Below the pieces are notes generated by a model. It searched no databases. It saw only the letters and a program-made list of their open reading frames with translations, and was not told the origin of the DNA. DNA of 64,000 nucleotides from MedAcidi-G1 sp000817085 (GTDB lineage: Bacteria > Actinomycetota > Acidimicrobiia > Acidimicrobiales > MedAcidi-G1): NCBI GenBank assembly GCA_045568635.1, contig JBJLAO010000001.1, positions 310,001 through 374,000 on the forward strand. Reading direction: 5' to 3'. Positions 1 through 8,356 of the stretch are shown here, piece by piece (positions within the stretch are counted from its first letter, which is position 1; each line of letters opens with the position of its first letter). Position numbers and translations under genes: made by a program.

Positions 1-224
1 TTTGATTTTGAAATTGACAATGTTGGAAGCAGCCATAGGTCTATCTCATCTCCTACAGAGTCAAGAAGAGCATTAGATGTTTCTTCCGCAATTACCGTGT
101 CCACCGACATTGGCAAATGAGGTCCGTGCTGTTCAATTGCCCCAACGGGAAGCAGAATTACAGAATCATCGCTTATTAGCTCTGGGATATCAGGTCCAGT
201 TATATCGGCAAGTCTTCCAGACAT
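1..224 (-). CDS. Creatininase-family amidohydrolase, N-terminal fragment
   Basis: The window edge cuts this gene; about 74 N-terminal residues are visible. Translating the complement from an ATG at 224 gives MSGRLADITGPDIPELI, then the family hallmark LLPVGAIEQHGPHLPM. In creatininases the Glu and His of the EQHG motif help bind the two metal ions, and the family opens cyclic or linear amides. A TGA lies 17 codons upstream in frame with no other standard start between, so the ATG at 224 is the best start. It follows ubiX by 56 bases on the same strand, so it may share that transcript and belong to the same N-heterocycle pathway. The substrate cannot be told from this fragment; MftE of mycofactocin maturation is another member of this fold. 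Confidence 0.8.
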   Translation of the reverse strand, partial: MSGRLADITGPDIPELISDDSVILLPVGAIEQHGPHLPMSVDTVIAEETSNALLDSVGDEIDLWLLPTLSISKS

Positions 225-280
225 CTTTATAGGATAACCGAGTATCTCATCTAACGCGATTGATCGATTACGTCATCTTC

Positions 281-862
281 TTAATCAAGGGGACCTGTCC
301 ATCTATCCATGTCTTTAATCTCAATTCCAGCTTGTTCAATCGCTCTTTTGGCAGTATGCGAAATCACTTCATCAAGGTCTCTATGTTTGTTGTAAAAAGC
401 TGGTACAGGAGGAAAAATTACTCCACCAATTTCTGCAACTTGTTGCATCAAACGCAAATGTCCTAAGTGAAATGGGGTTTCTCTCACCATTAGAATCAAG
501 GGTCTTTTTTCCTTTAAGGTCACATCCGCCGTTCTTGTAAGCAAGTCAGAACTATGCGAGTTTGCTACTGCCGACAAAGTCCTAATTGAACATGGGGCAA
601 CAATCATTCCATCGCACGGAAATGTTCCACTGGCGGGTCCTGCCGAAATATCTTTGATCGGATATGAACAATCGGCGAGTTTTTCTATTTCACCTGATGA
701 AAAATCGGTTTCCATTCCGATCGTCTGTTTCGCTGCATTCGTTAATATTAAATGAGTTTCCACCTCTTCGATATCACGCAATATCTCAAGAATACGAATT
801 CCATATATAACTCCGCTAGCTCCACTGATACCGACAACTAGCCGATGCAAACTATCTTTCAT
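281..862 (-). CDS. ubiX: UbiX-like flavin prenyltransferase
   Basis: UbiX enzymes attach a dimethylallyl group to FMN to make prenylated FMN, the cofactor of UbiD-type decarboxylases. The 193-residue length is normal. The N-terminal flavin loop VVGISGASGVIYG, the central GTFPCDGMIVAPCS segment and the LILMVRETPFHLGHLRLM segment are the usual landmarks. A purine-rich ribosome binding site (AGAGGGG) lies about ten bases before the ATG at 862. It is divergent from phyH, and a ubiD homologue lies 2.2 kb away, so the pair probably forms one prFMN-dependent decarboxylation step. The context is catabolic, so a role in ubiquinone synthesis is unlikely. Confidence 0.93.
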   Translation of the reverse strand: MKDSLHRLVVGISGASGVIYGIRILEILRDIEEVETHLILTNAAKQTIGMETDFSSGEIEKLADCSYPIKDISAGPASGTFPCDGMIVAPCSIRTLSAVANSHSSDLLTRTADVTLKEKRPLILMVRETPFHLGHLRLMQQVAEIGGVIFPPVPAFYNKHRDLDEVISHTAKRAIEQAGIEIKDMDRWTGPLD

Positions 863-923
863 TTGCTAATTTCCCCTCTTAAATTACTCGCTAGTAAATT
901 CTTGCCATGAGTTTTGAACTGTA

Positions 924-938
924 GTCCGGTCACCGGAC
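924..938. promoter_or_regulatory. Palindromic operator candidate in the ubiX/phyH divergent promoter region
   Basis: A perfect inverted repeat with 7-base arms and a single central base reads GTCCGGTCACCGGAC. It is far richer in G and C than the surrounding AT-rich spacer. On the + strand a weak -35-like TTGAAC (914-919) and a -10-like CATAAG (938-943) flank it, so a bound regulator would block phyH transcription. Such arms fit dimeric GntR- or TetR-type repressors. The symmetry is visible; the function is inferred. Confidence 0.5.
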
Positions 939-974
939 ATAAGCACCTTTGTGTCCTGTAGGTAACATCAAACT

Positions 975-1838
975 ATGGATCTTGATCTAATGGCTCAAAA
1001 GTACATCAACGATGGCTATCTGGTCATTTCAGAAATTTTTGACCAAGCCACTGTAGAAAGTATTCAGGCGGAAATTCCTAAATTTCGAGACGGAACCTAC
1101 CCCGTTCAAGACCCCTTCAATCAAACAAGCACAGACTCTGGCCTCCTGGCCGTTCATTTCCCTCACTGGGTTTCACGTCCAATTTTTGAAACTTTGGACC
1201 ATCCAAATATCAAAGAGGTCCTCCAAATAATTGTAGGAGCTCATATCCCCCACTGGGATGGCAGGGTCAAATGCATGCAGTCTATGCTTTTTCTCAAACC
1301 TCCAGGCTTCCCAGGTCAAGCCTGGCATCAGGACGAACGCTTTATCCCTACCAGAGACCGTTCTCTTGTAGGTGTCTGGATTGCATTAGACGACGCGACT
1401 CTAGATAACGGCTGCTTAAGAGTCATCCCGGGAAGCCACAAAATGGGACAGCTTTGGCCGACGAGACCGCATAATGAGACTGAAGAGTTTGACCTTTCAG
1501 ACGAAAGCTACGGTTTCAACTCAGATGATGAAGAAATCGTTGAAGTAAAAGCTGGATCAGCTGTTTTTTTTAACGGCTATTTATTACATCGATCTCTTAG
1601 GAACCTTAGCAATACAAGTCGAAGGGCTCTAGTGCACCACTATATGAATGCATGGTCAAACTTGCCTTGGCAAGTAGGTGCGGACAGGCTAGTGGATGCC
1701 GCCACGCACGATCATCGAATGATCGTTCCTGTAGCAGGTGATGATCCTTATCCCGAAAGGGGCATCGAAACAAACCCGAATGAAGTGTTTATTCGCCCAT
1801 GGGGAGATGAAATGGAATGGGGTAATTGGAATGCTTAA
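975..1838 (+). CDS. Phytanoyl-CoA dioxygenase (PhyH) family Fe(II)/2-oxoglutarate oxygenase
   Basis: The 287-residue protein is of usual PhyH length. The iron-binding facial triad is visible: H118 and D120 in AWHQDERF and the distal His at about 205 in LLHRSLRN, with the PGSHK turn (about 152-156) between them. These enzymes hydroxylate a substrate using Fe(II), 2-oxoglutarate and O2; PhyH homologues act on acyl-CoAs but also on many small molecules. It opens a + strand operon: the next gene starts inside its stop region (ATG at 1831 against TAA at 1836-1838). Because it sits with a deaminase-like amidohydrolase and UbiD, a heterocyclic or carboxylated substrate is more likely than phytanoyl-CoA. 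An alternative start is the ATG at 990. Confidence 0.88.
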   Translation: MDLDLMAQKYINDGYLVISEIFDQATVESIQAEIPKFRDGTYPVQDPFNQTSTDSGLLAVHFPHWVSRPIFETLDHPNIKEVLQIIVGAHIPHWDGRVKCMQSMLFLKPPGFPGQAWHQDERFIPTRDRSLVGVWIALDDATLDNGCLRVIPGSHKMGQLWPTRPHNETEEFDLSDESYGFNSDDEEIVEVKAGSAVFFNGYLLHRSLRNLSNTSRRALVHHYMNAWSNLPWQVGADRLVDAATHDHRMIVPVAGDDPYPERGIETNPNEVFIRPWGDEMEWGNWNA

Positions 1839-3060
1839 AGTTCTTCATAATGCACGGTTAGAAGATGGCAGGTTAGTGAACCTCCACATAAATGATGACC
1901 GCATAGAAGCAATCACTGAATTGCAGAAACCCTCTCCACTATCTGAAAATGGTATGGATCTAAATGGATGGCTTGTGATACCGAGTATGGCTGAGCCGCA
2001 TGCGCATCTTGACAAAGCACTAACTGCTGAAAGTGTTCCAAATCCTGCGGGCGACTTGTCAGGCGCAATTGAGGCTTGGATCGCTGCAACTGCAAGTGGA
2101 GTAATAACTTACGAAGACACTGTCGACCGTGCGGTTGAGGCAATGCGTCTACTCGTTTCGAAAGGTGTTACAGCAGTTAGGAGTCATGTGAATGTTGCAT
2201 CGGGTTCTCGTGCATTAGAAGCCGTTAGAGAAGCTAGAAAGATTGTTGCAGACCTAATAGATGTTCAAATAGTTGCTCTAACAATAAATCCTATGACGGG
2301 ACCAGAAGGGACAGACAATCGGAAAGCATTAGAAACTGCAATAGAAACGGGGGTGGACCTGGTTGGAGGCTGCCCTCATCTCGACCCTAACCCTTCCGTT
2401 TTGATTAAAGATGCTTTAGACATAGCTGAAGATGCTGGTATAGGAATTGATTTACATGTAGATGAAATGCTTGATGAATCAGTTTTGACACTTCACGATT
2501 TAGCGAAGCAGGTAATGGATCGAGGTTTTGAAAACTCTGTAACTGCAAGCCACTGCGTCACTTTAGGAATGCAAAGTCTAAGGAAACAAGCAGAGGTTTC
2601 TGCTGATGTTGCAAAAGCAAATATCGCTGTTTTACCGCTTCCACAAACTAATCTTTTTCTTCAAGGAAGAGATATATCAACTGCCACACCTCGTGCGCTT
2701 ACTGCTATTAAGAGTCTTGAGGCTGCGGGAGTGCTAGTCGCAGCTGGGGCTGACAACGTTCAAGACCCCTTCAATCTGGTAGGTCGTAGCGACCCGCTCG
2801 AAACTGCTTCACTTTTGATTTTGGCTGCACATGAAATGCCAGAAAATGCCTACAAAATGGTGAGTGTCAACGCTAGAAAAGCCATGGGACTTGAAAAAGC
2901 AGACTTATCACTTGGGTCTTTGGCTGATTTTGTAGCTATAGATGCGCCCTCACTTAGAGGAGCTATCGCCGATGCACCAATGTCTAGGAAGGTTTTTAAG
3001 GGTGGAGTTCTAATTTCTTCTTCCTTACAAACCACTCAAATAAGTCCAGACGGGCTTTGA
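1831..3060 (+). CDS. Amidohydrolase, cytosine-deaminase (CodA)-like
   Basis: This 409-residue amidohydrolase has the HxH metal motif in EPHAHLDKAL (H57, H59); the following LDK is characteristic of the CodA branch. Further metal and active-site positions appear as LHVDEM, TASHC and GADNVQDPF (Asp). The ATG at 1831 is preferred over the in-frame ATG at 1738, because the longer form would add 31 residues encoded inside phyH and LKVLHNARLEDGR is a normal amidohydrolase N-terminus. Family members deaminate cytosine, isoguanine, creatinine or triazine derivatives, so an exocyclic amine or cyclic amide on an N-heterocycle is the likely target. It is translationally coupled to phyH and sits 26 bases before ubiD. 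Confidence 0.85.
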   Translation: MLKVLHNARLEDGRLVNLHINDDRIEAITELQKPSPLSENGMDLNGWLVIPSMAEPHAHLDKALTAESVPNPAGDLSGAIEAWIAATASGVITYEDTVDRAVEAMRLLVSKGVTAVRSHVNVASGSRALEAVREARKIVADLIDVQIVALTINPMTGPEGTDNRKALETAIETGVDLVGGCPHLDPNPSVLIKDALDIAEDAGIGIDLHVDEMLDESVLTLHDLAKQVMDRGFENSVTASHCVTLGMQSLRKQAEVSADVAKANIAVLPLPQTNLFLQGRDISTATPRALTAIKSLEAAGVLVAAGADNVQDPFNLVGRSDPLETASLLILAAHEMPENAYKMVSVNARKAMGLEKADLSLGSLADFVAIDAPSLRGAIADAPMSRKVFKGGVLISSSLQTTQISPDGL

Positions 3061-3086
3061 GTAAGAACTTCATCTAAACTTGAATA

Positions 3087-4430
3087 ATGACTGAAATAAA
3101 AGATTTACGCGATTTTATATCGGCTCTAGATTCTGCTGGTCAGTTGATTAAAATCAGCAAGCCAGTTTCTATTGAACATGAATTAGCAGATGTTGGAGCA
3201 AGTGTTGCGCGCGAAGGCAAGGGAGCTTGTCTTTTCGAAAATGTTATTGGGAGCCCCTGGCCAGTGTTTTGTGGCGGTGTGGCGTCTCATAGCAGGGCTG
3301 CCGTAGCTCTAAGCTGTGAACTGTCTGAAGTTGCTGACACAATGGAAAAAGCTCTTGATCCTTCGAATGGTCTCACCCCAGTAAAGACAGATAAAGCGGA
3401 CTGGCACGACAATACTCTTTCAGGAAGCGAGATTGATCTTAAAAATTTACCGATCCTGACGCACTCTAGAGGTGACAGTGGACCGTTCATCACAGGTGCC
3501 GTAACAGTTTCTAAGGATCCTATTTCTGGTAGAGGAAATCTCAGCTACAACCGTATGTCTAAACTCGATGATAATATTCTCGGATTTAACGTGAATGAAT
3601 GGAGAGATGTGGGGACTTTTTGGAAGTCGCGTGAGAATCCAGATGCCCCATTTCCTATTGCCCTTGCTATGGGTTTAGACCCAGCCATCATGATCGCCGC
3701 TGGTGTTAAAACGCACGTAGACGAGCTTTTTATTGCAGGTGCTATTAGGGGTGAAGGAATAGAAGTCTGTAAGGGAATCACTGTGGACATAGACATCCCG
3801 TCATCGGCTGAAATAGTTGTTGAAGGTTTCCTGCATCCAGCAAAACGGGCACCGGAAGGGCCGTTGGCAGAATTTCATGGGTACCACGGGGAAGCTTGGA
3901 ACAGCCCGACTCTCGAAGTTTCATCTATTTCTTGGCGTAATAACCCTATTTTCCAAACGATTATTCCTGGTTGGTATGAACACATCTATATTGGCAACAT
4001 TTTACCTAGAGAGCCTCTCCTGAGAAGTTACGTGAGGCACCTAGATCCTTCTGCAGAGGTTTATATTCCTCCTTATGGAAATGGATTTCTAGCAGTCATT
4101 CAAATAGATCGAGATAATCCGGGAACCGCTAAGAATCTTGCATTGGCTGCGATGGCAGCCCATATCAATATTCGGAATGTCATTGTTGTGGATAGAGATA
4201 TCGATATTTTTCAACCGTCAGAATTGCATTGGGCCATTACTAATCGGGTCAGTTGGCAGGAAGATGTATTTTCTATTCCTTTAGCTCAAGGTCATGAAAT
4301 GGACCCAACAGCTGATACTCGTGGCATAAGCACGAAAGTTGGTATTGATGCTACCTATAAAAGGGAACGGCGTGAATACGGCTCTCGAGTTTCCTACCCG
4401 ACCGTGAATCTTAACGACTACCTGAATTGA
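3087..4430 (+). CDS. ubiD: UbiD-family prFMN-dependent decarboxylase
   Basis: UbiD enzymes reversibly decarboxylate aromatic or heteroaromatic acids using prenylated FMN. The 447-residue length and landmarks fit: an N-terminal domain starting IKDLRDFISALDSAGQL, the LPILTHSRGDSGPFITGA segment, and EGPLAEFHGYHG corresponding to the conserved EGPFGEFTGYYG-type active-site stretch. The cofactor enzyme UbiX is encoded 2.2 kb away on the other strand. As the last gene after phyH and the CodA-like gene, it suggests a hydroxylation-deamination-decarboxylation sequence on a ring carboxylate. Whether it acts on a pyrrole, furan, indole or pyrimidine acid cannot be read from the sequence. Confidence 0.92.
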   Translation: MTEIKDLRDFISALDSAGQLIKISKPVSIEHELADVGASVAREGKGACLFENVIGSPWPVFCGGVASHSRAAVALSCELSEVADTMEKALDPSNGLTPVKTDKADWHDNTLSGSEIDLKNLPILTHSRGDSGPFITGAVTVSKDPISGRGNLSYNRMSKLDDNILGFNVNEWRDVGTFWKSRENPDAPFPIALAMGLDPAIMIAAGVKTHVDELFIAGAIRGEGIEVCKGITVDIDIPSSAEIVVEGFLHPAKRAPEGPLAEFHGYHGEAWNSPTLEVSSISWRNNPIFQTIIPGWYEHIYIGNILPREPLLRSYVRHLDPSAEVYIPPYGNGFLAVIQIDRDNPGTAKNLALAAMAAHINIRNVIVVDRDIDIFQPSELHWAITNRVSWQEDVFSIPLAQGHEMDPTADTRGISTKVGIDATYKRERREYGSRVSYPTVNLNDYLN

Positions 4431-4437
4431 AATTAAT

Positions 4438-5400
4438 CTAGTCAAACATCTTTGAAGTACGTGAAATGACTTTTTCTGCCTCTTCTGGGTTTCCGATTGG
4501 TAATTGAAATTCATCTATCCCGTTCCCGCTAATGAGATTTCTCAATTCTTCTGAAGCCTCAGAAGAAGACCCTGTTATTACGAACTGTTCAACCCATTCA
4601 CTAGGAACATACTTGGCCGCATTCTGGGGACCTCCTTCAGAAAGTGCTGTTTTTATTTGACTGTTTAATTCTTCTGTCATTCCTATGTGTTCTTTTACTT
4701 CTTGCGGCGAATCGACAAGTCGAAAACTCAAAGCAGCGCGCGCTTCTTCAAATTCTTTTTGCGAAGAGACAATCATAGTTGAGTAAACGATTTTGAACGG
4801 ATCACGTTTTGCTGATTTTCGCAGTGCTTTGACGTGTCTAGGTAAAAAGTCTTTGTGTATATAACTCAAATAAAAGCCATCACCTAACTCTGCGCCTAAT
4901 TGGGTCATACGTTCACCGCGCCCGGCTAAAAAAATCTCTATACTTCCACGCCCATAGTTCAAAGAAGCTGATTTCAGTGAAAATTCACAACCTTCAAGAC
5001 TTACTCTTTCTCCCGAAAAAAGACCTCTGAGAGCAACCACAGTTTCTGAAACAGTTGTTGCAGGTTTCAATCTTTCTATCCCTAGTGGATTGAGCGTTAA
5101 ACCGCCACCAGCTCCGATCCCTACAAAACTTCTACCCTTGCTTACTTCATCCAAACTTGCTATTGCGGAGGCTGTAATTCCTGGATGGCGAACATACGGA
5201 TTGGTTATTCCAGGACCGACAAGAATTTTCTTAGTTTCTATTGCTATCGAAGTCAATGTGACAAAAACATCTCGCGTGTGTAGCCCCTCGTCATAAACCC
5301 AACATCGTACGTACCCCAACTTTTCAGAAAGTTGCGCCAGTTCAACTATCTTTTTAATTTTTGCTGTCGGCATTAAATTTACGCTGACAGGTAAACTCAC
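4438..5400 (-). CDS. LLM-class flavin/F420-dependent oxidoreductase (paralogue A1)
   Basis: This 320-residue protein has the bacterial-luciferase-like TIM barrel of the methylene-H4MPT reductase (Mer) branch. CWVYDEGLHTRDVFVTL, VGPGITNPYVRHP and FVGIGAGGGLTLNPLGIERLKP are the expected cofactor-site segments. It is clearly paralogous to the gene at 20628-21593, sharing CWVYDEGL, TRDV, VGPGITN, LNYGR, YSTMIV and RLVDSP at matching positions. Members reduce or oxidise substrates with F420 or use FMNH2 and O2 as monooxygenases. It overlaps the upstream FAD oxidoreductase by four bases, so the two are co-translated. CofC is encoded in the window, so F420 should be available. Confidence 0.88.
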   Translation of the reverse strand: MSLPVSVNLMPTAKIKKIVELAQLSEKLGYVRCWVYDEGLHTRDVFVTLTSIAIETKKILVGPGITNPYVRHPGITASAIASLDEVSKGRSFVGIGAGGGLTLNPLGIERLKPATTVSETVVALRGLFSGERVSLEGCEFSLKSASLNYGRGSIEIFLAGRGERMTQLGAELGDGFYLSYIHKDFLPRHVKALRKSAKRDPFKIVYSTMIVSSQKEFEEARAALSFRLVDSPQEVKEHIGMTEELNSQIKTALSEGGPQNAAKYVPSEWVEQFVITGSSSEASEELRNLISGNGIDEFQLPIGNPEEAEKVISRTSKMFD

Positions 5401-6977
5401 TTCGATTCCCCAAGCCGGTCGTGAGTATGAAATGCCTGACTTACTACATGAGCTGCATTTCTTCCTGAAATACCTACTATCCCTGCACCTGGGTAAGTAG
5501 CAGCCCCAGATAGATAGAGGCCATCGATTGAAGTTTTATAACGTGTCAGTTCTTTATCGCGCCCGAAAAAGGTATTCAATGGTGAAGCTCCAAAAGACGG
5601 CGTGTGCCCTTTATGCATAGAGAATTCATTTTCATAATTTTCAGGTGTCATTACGCGCCATTTTTTTATTTTTTCAATTCCTTCTGACCCCATTAATGAA
5701 CTCCAGATATCCAGCCACCTTCTAGGTTCACTAGAATTAACCCAACCACCGGGTGTTGAATAAGGAGTAAAAAGAACTTCAAGACTAAGAATATGTTCAC
5801 CCGAAGTTGTCTTTAAAGACTCATCAGGAACAGATGGGATATCAATCAACATCGTCGGCTTTGTTGCAACTTTTCCTAAGGATCTCATTTCATGAGCTTG
5901 AATCAAATCTTGTGGTGAAGGAGAAACGATTGTTGTTTGCCCTAAAGGGTTCAGACCATTATGAGCTGCACGAATATTCTCTCCCCATATAGGCTCGGGA
6001 AGCTTATTTAAAACAGCATCAATCTTCGACTCATAACCTTCGGGAACTGGTAGTTGTCTCCATTTGTCGACCATTTTTCTTGCTTTCCTTGGTGTTTCTC
6101 CTACCCACTCAACAAAAACTCTTTTCGGGTCACACGCTGCAACAACCTTTTGTGTAGTGATAATTTCTCCATCTGAAAGTCGTACACCTTTAATCGATCC
6201 ATCTTGAATAAGCACATTTTCAACTCTGGATCCACAACGAACCTTTCCACCAGCCGCTTCGAATGAGGCTTTTATAGAATCTGTAAGAGAACCGCTACCT
6301 CCCTGAGGCCTTCCCACACGATTAATATGTCTAGTCGCATAGCCCAATGCAGCCATGCCCGTTCCGGGAGTATCAGGAGCCAGACCCCACACTGTCGGCC
6401 CCACTGAGATTGTAGGCATTATCAAATGCCAATCGGTGAAATAACGACTAAGTATCTCCATTGCACTGCTACGAGACCACCTGAGGAGTCGGCTTAAACC
6501 CTCGCCTCTTTTCTGCAATGCTCTTGAAGCAAAACCTAACGAAGATGGTTGAGTTGCAGCCAGATCAAGAGCCAATCTTGCTACTGGCAAAGCATCTTTT
6601 AAATACCTTTTATAGCCGTCAACCTGATCAGGGTGTGTTACAGCCAGTCCAGAAAGTGTCTTATCAATATCAGAGTAAACAACCCAAGGATCACTTTCGT
6701 CATGGAAAGCGCAAACAGAGCTTGCTTCTGTTTCTACGTATTTTAATCCATAGAGAGCCAAATCAAGTTCTTCAATAATCGGCATCGCTCTTACTAAGTT
6801 GTGTTCACAATGGCAAATGTTGAACCTTGCTCCTAAATCGTCAACTGTGGATGCACAACCCCCAACAGAAGGTCGTGCTTCAATAAGAATCGTGTCGATA
6901 CCTAACCGTGCAAGATAGGCAGCGCAAACAAGACCGTTATGACCACCACCTACAACTACTACCTCTGCCTCACTCAC
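5397..6977 (-). CDS. FAD-dependent oxidoreductase of the phytoene desaturase / PYROXD2-like family
   Basis: The 526-residue protein begins with a Rossmann FAD motif (VVVVGGGHNGLVCAAYLARLG, residues 5-25) followed by an acidic residue at the end of the second strand (LIEARPSVGG). The C-terminal FAD segment reads GLYLSGAATYPGAGIVG, as in carotenoid desaturases and COG1233 proteins. The closest recalled group is the PYROXD2-like branch, whose substrates are mostly unknown. Placed between two LLM genes on one strand and overlapping the downstream one by four bases, it is more likely part of a catabolic oxidation route than of carotenoid synthesis; no crtB or crtE is nearby. Confidence 0.85.
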   Translation of the reverse strand: MSEAEVVVVGGGHNGLVCAAYLARLGIDTILIEARPSVGGCASTVDDLGARFNICHCEHNLVRAMPIIEELDLALYGLKYVETEASSVCAFHDESDPWVVYSDIDKTLSGLAVTHPDQVDGYKRYLKDALPVARLALDLAATQPSSLGFASRALQKRGEGLSRLLRWSRSSAMEILSRYFTDWHLIMPTISVGPTVWGLAPDTPGTGMAALGYATRHINRVGRPQGGSGSLTDSIKASFEAAGGKVRCGSRVENVLIQDGSIKGVRLSDGEIITTQKVVAACDPKRVFVEWVGETPRKARKMVDKWRQLPVPEGYESKIDAVLNKLPEPIWGENIRAAHNGLNPLGQTTIVSPSPQDLIQAHEMRSLGKVATKPTMLIDIPSVPDESLKTTSGEHILSLEVLFTPYSTPGGWVNSSEPRRWLDIWSSLMGSEGIEKIKKWRVMTPENYENEFSMHKGHTPSFGASPLNTFFGRDKELTRYKTSIDGLYLSGAATYPGAGIVGISGRNAAHVVSQAFHTHDRLGESK

Positions 6978-7042
6978 AGTTTCCCAAATTACTTACAAAA
7001 GAAAGTGATAAAGCAAATCGTGGATCAATATATTTTCTTCTC

Positions 7043-8194
7043 TCAAGTGAACTTGGGTAGAACATCTTCAGCCAGCCTGTGTAGCTGATCAGTTCCTGAT
7101 TCGTAACTATCTCCTGGCATCATTGGGAAAAGCATCAAATTTTCCACTCCTAGCAAATCTCTGTACCATTCGATTTGCTCACCAACATCGTCAGCTGAAC
7201 CAACAATCCAAATCTTCTGTTCCAGAGAATCCTCTAAAGTGGGAATCAAACCAGCTTTTGAAGGTTTTCCATCTGGCCCCATATAACCCTTACTCCATCC
7301 ATATGGTCCTAAAAATTTCCAAAATTCATCGTGACCGGGTCGCACTGATTCGACAGCTTCTTCATAAGTATCAGCTACACAAACACACCTAACCAACATT
7401 CTTTTTTCACCAGATTCGAGTGACTGGTTTTGCGATTCTTCATACAATTCGGCAAATCTATCCCACTGGGATTTGATAAAAGTAGGATGCGAATTCCAAA
7501 AAACACCTCCCCAACCTCTTTTAGGGACAACTTCTAGAGTAGGAGGAGATGTAATTGCCTGCCATGTCTCATAAGGGTATAAGGGTCTTGGAATCAAAGT
7601 CAGCTCTTGTACTGTGCCTCCCCTATCTGGGATACCTGGTGGAGGAAAATCATAAACCTCACCGTGATAGGAAAATAGTTCTTCATTGAGAGCGAGCTGG
7701 ATGATATCCATTGCTTCATCAAACTGTTTTCTATTGAAATCATCAGCCGAAGCCTGATCAGGGTTATCAAAACTACCGATCTGACTTCCAAGTGTTTCAG
7801 CTTCTCTAGGTACTGTCCCTCTGCCAACTCCTAAAATCCCTCTTCCACCTGAAATATTGTGCAGGGTGGCAAAGTCTTCGGCCAATCGAAGTGGATGCCA
7901 CTGCGGAACGATATTAAAAGCCATTCCTATATGGATTTGTTCTGTTCTTTCAGCAATTATGGCACCCAAAAGAATTCCATTAGGTACAACTTCATAACCT
8001 TCGTATTGAAAATGGTGTTCAGTAAGCCAAAAAGAATCAAAACCTAACTTGTCTGACAAACAAGCCGCATCAATAATTTGCTCTGTGGCTTTCCACATCT
8101 CTTCGTTGCTGTAACGTCTATCTGTTGGAATCGGTAGATCCGGTCCAGCATCTTCCATCTCAACACCACCGAAAAGAAAAACTCCTGTTCTCAT
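7043..8194 (-). CDS. LLM-class flavin-dependent monooxygenase, luciferase alpha-like
   Basis: This 383-residue protein is a longer LLM type than the others here. The luciferase hallmark FDSFWLTEHHFQYEG lies near residues 54-68, followed by VPNGILLGAIIAERTEQIHIG and ISGGRGILGVGRGTVPRE, which form the flavin phosphate site. Such proteins usually use FMNH2 and O2. It is the first gene of the - strand group that continues with the FAD oxidoreductase (65-base gap) and paralogue A1. It is divergent from the ABC transporter genes across a 162-base spacer with inverted repeats. The substrate is unknown. Confidence 0.88.
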   Translation of the reverse strand: MRTGVFLFGGVEMEDAGPDLPIPTDRRYSNEEMWKATEQIIDAACLSDKLGFDSFWLTEHHFQYEGYEVVPNGILLGAIIAERTEQIHIGMAFNIVPQWHPLRLAEDFATLHNISGGRGILGVGRGTVPREAETLGSQIGSFDNPDQASADDFNRKQFDEAMDIIQLALNEELFSYHGEVYDFPPPGIPDRGGTVQELTLIPRPLYPYETWQAITSPPTLEVVPKRGWGGVFWNSHPTFIKSQWDRFAELYEESQNQSLESGEKRMLVRCVCVADTYEEAVESVRPGHDEFWKFLGPYGWSKGYMGPDGKPSKAGLIPTLEDSLEQKIWIVGSADDVGEQIEWYRDLLGVENLMLFPMMPGDSYESGTDQLHRLAEDVLPKFT

Positions 8195-8295
8195 ATTGTT
8201 ACTTTAGAAGATTTAGGGAATGAATATTGCAACCAAGATAAATAATCGATCAATGCAAAAAGAAGATTGTTTCTTGTAGCCTGCTTCCTTAGTAA

Positions 8296-8319
8296 GTCAA
8301 CATTCATATTAATGTTCAC
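8296..8319. promoter_or_regulatory. Inverted repeat, operator candidate upstream of the ABC transporter
   Basis: AACATT (8299-8304) and AATGTT (8311-8316) form perfect 6-base arms around a 6-base spacer. Skipping one mismatched C on each side, the symmetry continues with GT and AC, giving eight of nine paired positions per arm. It lies 38 bases before the GTG start of the ATPase gene in a divergent intergenic region. A dimeric repressor site is the simplest reading; it is inferred from symmetry only. Confidence 0.4.
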
Positions 8320-8333
8320 CTTTATTAAAAGGT
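8318..8333. promoter_or_regulatory. Second, adjacent inverted repeat before the ABC transporter
   Basis: ACCTTT and AAAGGT form perfect 6-base arms around ATTA, overlapping the end of the preceding repeat by two bases. In RNA it would form a small hairpin just ahead of the start region, without a T-run, so it is unlikely to be a terminator. It may be part of a composite operator or a leader hairpin. Confidence 0.3.
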
Positions 8334-8356
8334 TTCAGATATCTAGATAGGACCGA

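Noticed and set aside
8318..8333. Rho-independent terminator
   Set aside because: The hairpin is short and AT-rich, has no T-run and lies just before a start codon.
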